Part shown: piece by piece, positions 7,108 to 11,233 of the stretch | Layout: each line of letters begins with the position of its first letter | Position numbering within the stretch: the first letter of the stretch is position 1 | Source: Ferruginibacter sp. | GTDB taxonomy: Bacteria; Bacteroidota; Bacteroidia; Chitinophagales; Chitinophagaceae | Direction of reading: 5' to 3' | DNA: 11,233 nucleotides | Assembly: GCA_025357775.1 (NCBI GenBank) | Contig: JANXOQ010000396.1 | Span: forward strand, 1-11,233 | Notes under the pieces: model-generated | Told to the model about the DNA's origin: nothing | Database searches by the model: none | Seen by the model: only the letters and a program-made list of their open reading frames with translations | Program-made: the position numbers and the translations under genes

Positions 7108-7330
7108 AATTATAAGATGCAAGGGGTGATAAAAATCCATAAATCAGTCAAGGGCTTGAAGATTATTATTGTGTAATTAAATTTTAATACCAAAGCCCAA
7201 TAATTTGTAAATAGCTAAAATAATTATTGTAAAATACATTTACAAAAGCCATTAAGTTTACCTTTATTAGCCATAAATAAAAGCATTGAAACCATAGGTG
7301 ATACCCATGAAAGTATTGGATATATAACCT

Positions 7331-7396
7331 ATGCATAATAAAAGCTGAATAAAGAACTATTGTACAAAAGCGGGGGGATGGGCAGTAGTAGCTGCC
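7331..7396 (-). repeat. Dispersed-repeat-like sequence, copy 2 (inverted relative to copy 1)
   Basis: Bases 7331-7362, read on the minus strand, match 1959-1990 at 29 of 32 positions. The GGCAGCT found near copy 1 recurs here as AGCTGCC at 7390-7396 on the + strand. In between, the two copies differ in sequence and by about five bases in length. The repeat overlaps the last codon and stop of the doubtful minus-strand ORF and the left arm of the large hairpin. Confidence 0.5.
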
Positions 7397-7566
7397 GCAA
7401 TAAATATACTTTTAAGTATTGTAAACTTAACTGCGGCACTACTACAGACAGCCCCAACTAAAGCCCAATTATTAACCGCAGCTAAACCGCCCAAAAAATT
7501 ATAGTCTACCATAAAACTAGCCTTTCTTTCCGTTTGTAAAAACATAGCCGCTTTTTTATATATCAT
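7357..7566 (-). CDS. Doubtful small ORF, possibly part of a repeat element
   Basis: An ATG at 7566 opens a 69-codon frame ending with TAG at 7359-7357. The product would begin MIYKKAAMFLQTERK, contain a mildly hydrophobic Ala/Val-rich middle (LGGLAAVNNWALVGAVCSSAAV) and end in HPPAFVQ. No family is recognisable. The frame could start 15 bases earlier at a TTG. The same DNA forms a strong inverted repeat and overlaps the dispersed repeat, so the open frame may be a by-product of structured non-coding DNA. The frame ends 299 bp before tonB and is not clearly linked to it. Confidence 0.2.
   Translation of the reverse strand: MIYKKAAMFLQTERKASFMVDYNFLGGLAAVNNWALVGAVCSSAAVKFTILKSIFIAAATTAHPPAFVQ
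7372..7455. ncRNA. Candidate structured RNA or large inverted repeat
   Basis: GTAGTAG-C-TGCCGCA (7385-7399) pairs with TGCGGCACTACTAC (7432-7445) over 14 bp with a single bulged C at 7392. The stem can be extended by GGGC (7380-7383) with GCCC (7451-7454) across a small asymmetric internal loop. The 32-base loop contains a further hairpin, ATACT/AGTAT (7406-7410, 7415-7419). The block is visibly richer in GC than its surroundings. The strand is undecided. No T-run follows directly on either strand, so a simple terminator is unlikely. It does not match tmRNA, RNase P RNA or SRP RNA signatures that I know. Confidence 0.35.
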
Positions 7567-7569
7567 ATT

Positions 7570-7577
7570 TATATTTG
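7570..7577 (+). promoter_or_regulatory. Possible -7 box just before the phosphatase gene
   Basis: TATATTTG fits TAnnTTTG exactly and ends four bases before the ATG at 7582. If used, transcription would begin at or near the A of the start codon and the mRNA would be leaderless. No TTG sits at the expected -33 distance, so the match may be chance. Confidence 0.2.
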
Positions 7578-7581
7578 CCAA

Positions 7582-8037
7582 ATGAAAATATTGATGGTTT
7601 GCCTAGGTAATATTTGTAGAAGCCCAATAGCAGAAGGAATTTTACAACAAAAAGCAAAAGAACATCAATTAAATTGGGTGGTGGATAGCGCTGGTACCAA
7701 TGGCTTTCATAATGGAGAAGCACCACATACACTGAGCCAAAAAGTTGCAATGCAAAATGGAGTAGACATTAGCAAACAAATTTCTAGAAAATTTGTTATG
7801 GAAGATTTTGAACTGTATGATAAAATTTATGTAATGGCGGCTGATGTGTTGGTGGATGTAAAACAAATTGCAAAAGAAAAATTTGATGCTAGCAAAATAG
7901 ATTTTTTGCTTAATGAATTGCAAATGGGAGGTAATAAAAATGTGCCTGACCCTTGGTATGGCAACGAAGATGGATTTGTGAAAGTATACAAACTAATAGA
8001 AAAAACTTGTGAAGCAATAATTGCAAAATATAAATAG
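7582..8037 (+). CDS. Low-molecular-weight protein tyrosine phosphatase
   Basis: This cytoplasmic enzyme hydrolyses phosphotyrosine by a cysteinyl-phosphate mechanism. The 151 residues span a complete family domain. The phosphate-binding loop is at the amino end as VCLGNICRSP, with nucleophile Cys7 and Arg13 (C-X5-R), followed by the usual Ser14. The general-acid loop is VPDPWYG near the carboxyl end, with Asp123. The DSAGTNGFHNGEAPH segment (about 35-49) is also typical. A related arsenate reductase is less likely because the DPWYG loop is that of phosphatases. It lies 10 bp before hisS, which suggests co-transcription. No tyrosine kinase is in the window, so its substrate cannot be inferred; bacterial homologues often act on exopolysaccharide tyrosine kinases. 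Confidence 0.93.
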   Translation: MKILMVCLGNICRSPIAEGILQQKAKEHQLNWVVDSAGTNGFHNGEAPHTLSQKVAMQNGVDISKQISRKFVMEDFELYDKIYVMAADVLVDVKQIAKEKFDASKIDFLLNELQMGGNKNVPDPWYGNEDGFVKVYKLIEKTCEAIIAKYK

Positions 8038-8047
8038 TAAAACTAAA

Positions 8048-9418
8048 ATGACTAAACCGAGTTTGCCACAAGGCACTAGAGATTTTGCAGCAGCAACTGT
8101 GTATAAAAGAAATTTTATTTTAAATACCATTCGCTCTGTATTTGAATTATATGGGTTTGAACCTTTGGAAACACCTGCCATGGAAAACCTAGATACACTT
8201 ATGGGAAAGTATGGCGAAGAGGGTGATAAATTAATTTTTAAAATATTAAATAATGGGCTAAACGACCCAAAAAATATTGACAAAGCAACTGAAGGTTTTG
8301 AAAAATTAATGGCAGGAAAAAATTCAAATCAGCTTACAGAGCGTGCATTAAAATACGACCTCACCATACCCTTTGCACGGTATGTAGCCATGAACGTAAA
8401 TACACTTACACTGCCTTACAAGCGCTACCAAATACAACCTGTATGGCGTGCAGATAGGCCACAGCGTGGGCGCTACCGAGAATTTACACAATGTGATGCC
8501 GATATAGTTGGAAGTGCAAGTTTGGTAAATGAAGTAGATTTCTGCAATATTTATGACAGAGCATTTACAAAACTTGGGCTTACAAATTATGAACTAAAAA
8601 TAAATAGTAGAAAAATTTTAGCTGCATTGGCAGAAATAAGTGGTGGTGTTGAAAAAATGATAGACATTACCGTTGCAATAGATAAGCTAGATAAAATAGG
8701 TATAGAAAAAGTAAAAGAAGAACTGAACACAAGAGGTATAAATGAAATTAATATTGCAACCATAGAAACATATTTGAATATTAGTGGAAGCAATGCAGAT
8801 AAAATTATTGCAATAGAAATACTGCTTGCTAATAATGAAATAGGTAAAGCGGGTATAGAAGAATTAAAATATATATTGGCAAATGCTAGCAATACAAATG
8901 TATCGATAGACTTTACACTAGCCCGTGGCCTAAATTATTATACTGGTATTATCTTTGAAGCGAAAGCACCAGCCGATGTAAAAATGGGAAGCATTGGTGG
9001 CGGTGGCAGGTACGATAACTTGACTGGTATGTTTGGTGTACCTAATATAGCAGGCGTGGGTATTAGCTTTGGTATAGATAGAATTTATGATGTGCTTGAG
9101 GAACTGAATTTATTTTCTTCAAGTATTGCCAATGCTGCTAAAGCCATTTTTTTTAACCTTGGTGAAACTGAATTGAATACTGCAATGCAACTAGCAAATA
9201 TTTTAAGAGGTAATAATATTGCCTGCGAAATATACCCAGAAAAAGTGAAGATAGATAAGCAGTTTAAATATGCAGATAAAAAAGAAATACCATTTGCAAT
9301 AATTATAGGTGCAAAAGAATTAGAAAATAAAACCTGTATGGTGAAAGATTTAAGAAAAGGAGAGCAAGTGGAAATTGCTTACAATGATTTAACAAATTAT
9401 TTAAATAATAAATTATAA
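8048..9418 (+). CDS. hisS: Histidyl-tRNA synthetase
   Basis: This enzyme charges tRNA-His with histidine. I place the start at the ATG at 8048 (456 residues). An upstream in-frame TTG at 8021 lies inside the phosphatase gene, whereas MTKPSLPQGTRDF matches the usual family beginning. Class II landmarks are LPQGTRDF (6-13), RALKYDLTIPFARYVA (99-114), the motif 2 block QIQPVWRADRPQRGRYREFTQCDADIVG (about 128-155), the histidine-specific LARGLNYYTG (291-300), and motif 3 with GSIGGGGRYDN (314-324) and GVGISFGIDR (336-345). A helical insertion lies between motif 2 and the histidine-specific motif. The anticodon-binding domain covers about 365-446. It follows the phosphatase gene by 10 bp and is probably in the same operon. 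Confidence 0.96.
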   Translation: MTKPSLPQGTRDFAAATVYKRNFILNTIRSVFELYGFEPLETPAMENLDTLMGKYGEEGDKLIFKILNNGLNDPKNIDKATEGFEKLMAGKNSNQLTERALKYDLTIPFARYVAMNVNTLTLPYKRYQIQPVWRADRPQRGRYREFTQCDADIVGSASLVNEVDFCNIYDRAFTKLGLTNYELKINSRKILAALAEISGGVEKMIDITVAIDKLDKIGIEKVKEELNTRGINEINIATIETYLNISGSNADKIIAIEILLANNEIGKAGIEELKYILANASNTNVSIDFTLARGLNYYTGIIFEAKAPADVKMGSIGGGGRYDNLTGMFGVPNIAGVGISFGIDRIYDVLEELNLFSSSIANAAKAIFFNLGETELNTAMQLANILRGNNIACEIYPEKVKIDKQFKYADKKEIPFAIIIGAKELENKTCMVKDLRKGEQVEIAYNDLTNYLNNKL

Positions 9419-9470
9419 AAAGAGGTTACTTAAATAAAAATAGTGGTATTAACAAAAAACAAAAACAATT

Positions 9471-11132
9471 ATGCAAAAGCGTATCTATTCATTTTCAGCA
9501 ATAGCCTTTATGGCAGTATTGCTTTTTACATCTTGTAGCAAAAAAACAAACAAACAGGGGCGCTACATACCCGAAACTGTTGCAGCAGTAATGCACATAA
9601 ATGGAGAATCATTAAATGCAAAACTACCTTGGGAAGAAATTAAGAAAAACGATTTGTTTGCAGAAATGCAAAAAGATTCTAGCATATCTGGTTTTTCAAA
9701 ATCTATTTTAGATAACCCAGCAAATACTGGTGTAAATGTAAAGGCAGATATTTTATTGTTTTATGTAAGTGATTCTACTGGCAGTTATGCTGCATTGGAA
9801 GGTGCTATTACTGATGATGCAAAGTTTAAAAGTATGTTGCTAGAAAGCAATAAAAATGGTAAAGAAATAGTGAAAGATGGTTATACTTATTTTAGTAGTG
9901 ATAAGAATTGTGTAGCGTATAATAAAGAAAGATTTTTTGCTGCTATGGAAACAAGTGATTACAATTATATATCCAATCCATTGCCAATACCTTTAGATAC
10001 TGCTTATACCGATGCAAGCACTACAACAAATAAAAGAGATATGAGCACAGTAGCCTCACAATTAATTTCTTTAGCAGAAAATAAAAGTATGGCAAATAAT
10101 GAAAAATTTAGTGCGCTTATTGCCAGCAAAGGTGATGCACATTTTTGGTTGAATGCAAAATATTTTGATGTAGCAAAAAAATTAGGCGCTATGGCATCAA
10201 TGGTTAACCTTAGTAAATTATATGATGGTGCAATTACCGTTGGTACATTAAACTTTGAAAATGGCAAAATAGATATAGATACAAAATCTTATGGTGGAAA
10301 AGAAATAACTGATTTGTATAAAAATTATAACGGCACTGGTATAGACAAAACAATGTTGCAAAATATTCCATCGCAAAATGTAGCTGGTGTATTTGCTTTC
10401 AACTTTAAACCAGCAGGAATAAAAGAACTTTTGAAGCTTTTAAATATGGATGGACTTGTAAACCTTGGTGCTGCACAAGCTGGTTTTAATTTAGATGATT
10501 TTGTAAAAGCAAACAAAGGTGATATTCTTATTGCAGCTACAGACGTAAAAGTAGACTCTACTTCATTTGGACAACCTACTGCTAAAATTATTTTTGCCAC
10601 TTCTATAGGAGATAAGACATCTTTTAATAAAATAATAGATGCAGGTAAAAAATTTGGTGGTGTTTTGGGTTCAACGGGAGCAGAAAAATTTGCTTTTAAT
10701 ACCAACGAAAAGCATTTTGTTTTCTCAAACGATAAAGAGAGTACCGATAAATTTTTAGCTGGCTCTACTGTGGCCGCACCAAGCTACATAGATAAAATTG
10801 TAGGTGGTCCTTTTGGAGGGTATGTAAATTTTCAATATGTACTTGGTATAATGAAACCAAATAAAGATGCGGATAGTGCATCAATAGCAATGTACAATGC
10901 ATCGCATAAAATGTGGGATAATATGATATTAAATGGCGGCAATTTTAAAGATGGTGGTATTACCCAGCATTGGGAAATAAACATGATTGACAAAACTACC
11001 AACAGTTTAAAACAATTAAATACGTATGTAGGTTTTATGTCAGCAATGCAAAAAAAGCAATCAATTGCATTTAATAATAGATGGATGGATGAAGATGTTA
11101 TGAAAACTGAACCAACTGCCATTACCCCTTAA
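9471..11132 (+). CDS. DUF4836-like lipoprotein
   Basis: The 553-residue protein begins with a lipoprotein signal (MQKRIYSFSAIAFMAVLLFTSC, lipobox FTSC with Cys22), so it should be anchored in the outer or inner membrane. The mature start, YIPETVAAVMHINGESLNAKLPWEEIKK (about 32-59), is the pattern I associate with the DUF4836 family of Bacteroidota, as is the overall length. The assignment rests on recall of that pattern, not a search. The middle alternates hydrophobic beta-like stretches with polar loops, including the related-looking passages AFNFKPAGIKELLKLLNMDGL and GGYVNFQYVLGIM. No catalytic motif is evident. It lies 52 bp after hisS with no clear promoter between, and is followed by a terminator, so it may be the last gene of the phosphatase-hisS transcript. 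Its function is unknown. Confidence 0.8.
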   Translation: MQKRIYSFSAIAFMAVLLFTSCSKKTNKQGRYIPETVAAVMHINGESLNAKLPWEEIKKNDLFAEMQKDSSISGFSKSILDNPANTGVNVKADILLFYVSDSTGSYAALEGAITDDAKFKSMLLESNKNGKEIVKDGYTYFSSDKNCVAYNKERFFAAMETSDYNYISNPLPIPLDTAYTDASTTTNKRDMSTVASQLISLAENKSMANNEKFSALIASKGDAHFWLNAKYFDVAKKLGAMASMVNLSKLYDGAITVGTLNFENGKIDIDTKSYGGKEITDLYKNYNGTGIDKTMLQNIPSQNVAGVFAFNFKPAGIKELLKLLNMDGLVNLGAAQAGFNLDDFVKANKGDILIAATDVKVDSTSFGQPTAKIIFATSIGDKTSFNKIIDAGKKFGGVLGSTGAEKFAFNTNEKHFVFSNDKESTDKFLAGSTVAAPSYIDKIVGGPFGGYVNFQYVLGIMKPNKDADSASIAMYNASHKMWDNMILNGGNFKDGGITQHWEINMIDKTTNSLKQLNTYVGFMSAMQKKQSIAFNNRWMDEDVMKTEPTAITP

Positions 11133-11158
11133 AAAAAATAATTTTTGAGTATGTTATG

Positions 11159-11192
11159 AAAAAACTGTCTAGTAAAATAGGCAGTTTTTTTT
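11159..11192 (+). terminator. Intrinsic terminator after the DUF4836-like gene
   Basis: AAAAAACTGTCT (11159-11170) pairs with AGGCAGTTTTTT (11179-11190) over 12 bp with one G-U wobble and an eight-base loop. The T-run continues to 11192. It lies 26 bp after the stop codon and should end this transcript. The A-run on the left makes it potentially active in the other direction too. Confidence 0.85.
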
Positions 11193-11233
11193 ATGTAAAA
11201 TCATAATACATTGGTATGTTCCTTTTAAAATAT

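Larger units (their letters stand above)
7059..7581. other. Long intergenic region between divergent tonB and phosphatase genes
   Basis: This 523-bp region has no gene I can support firmly. From left to right it holds a 12-bp palindrome (7096-7107), a GGGCTT/AAGCCC pair (7152-7157 with 7193-7198), and a 9-bp inverted repeat, TTTGTAAAT with ATTTACAAA (7204-7212, 7238-7246). The right arm can instead pair with a nearer TTGTAAA at 7227-7233. A CATAGGT/ACCTATG pair (7293-7299, 7327-7333) follows, enclosing a small ATAC/GTAT hairpin. Then come the inverted copy of the 1959-1990 repeat and a GC-richer hairpin block (7372-7455). Much of it could be structured RNA or decayed repeat DNA. It must also contain the promoters of both divergent transcripts. 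Confidence 0.5.

Noticed and set aside
7059..7581. Known structured RNAs (tmRNA, RNase P RNA, SRP RNA) or a tRNA in the long gap
   Set aside because: I looked for the characteristic conserved ends, the CCA/T-loop patterns and a tag-peptide frame and saw none on either strand.
8021..8047. Upstream TTG start for hisS
   Set aside because: It lies inside the end of the phosphatase gene and adds nine residues absent from the usual family start; the ATG at 8048 begins at the conserved MTKPSLPQGTRDF.
10325..10705. 126-codon minus-strand frame opposite the DUF4836-like gene
   Set aside because: Antisense to a convincing lipoprotein gene, with no signal, motif or start context of its own.

Overview
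This window looks like ordinary chromosomal DNA from a low-GC member of the Bacteroidota. I infer Chitinophagaceae or a close relative. The evidence is AT-rich intergenic DNA, weak or absent Shine-Dalgarno sequences, promoter-like boxes of the Bacteroidota type (TTG and TAnnTTTG), a Bacteroidota-type TonB with the DIIFENRNKNYGAYSLRK amino terminus, and a DUF4836-like lipoprotein. No phage, IS transposase, CRISPR array, rRNA or tRNA was seen.

Layout. Positions 2-160 hold the last 52 codons of an unidentified gene cut by the window edge. nadB (L-aspartate oxidase, NAD synthesis) follows on the + strand and ends at a perfect 28-bp palindrome. Next come a roughly 240-bp non-coding stretch with a dispersed-repeat-like sequence and an LpxL/HtrB-family acyltransferase gene. 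A bidirectional hairpin terminator separates that gene from a convergent minus-strand cluster. Read in transcription order from 7058 down to 3105, the cluster is tonB, a small two-helix membrane protein, a PstS-like substrate-binding lipoprotein, and an exported TPR protein with a Lys/Pro/Thr-rich tail. This resembles a cell-envelope energy-transduction locus, but no exbB or exbD lies in the window. Divergently on the + strand, from 7582, come a low-molecular-weight protein tyrosine phosphatase, hisS (histidyl-tRNA synthetase) 10 bp behind it, a DUF4836-like lipoprotein, and a terminator.

The only long gap, 7059-7581, is the least explained part. It has a 12-bp palindrome near tonB and several inverted repeats. 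It also has a GC-richer segment that can fold into a long interrupted hairpin and overlaps a doubtful small ORF. A 32-nt sequence there matches the 1959-1990 sequence at 29 of 32 positions in inverted orientation. That pair is the best lead for a dispersed repeat or structured RNA. I see no clear evidence of a wholly new multi-gene system; the tonB-PstS-TPR cluster has recognisable families but an unclear joint function.
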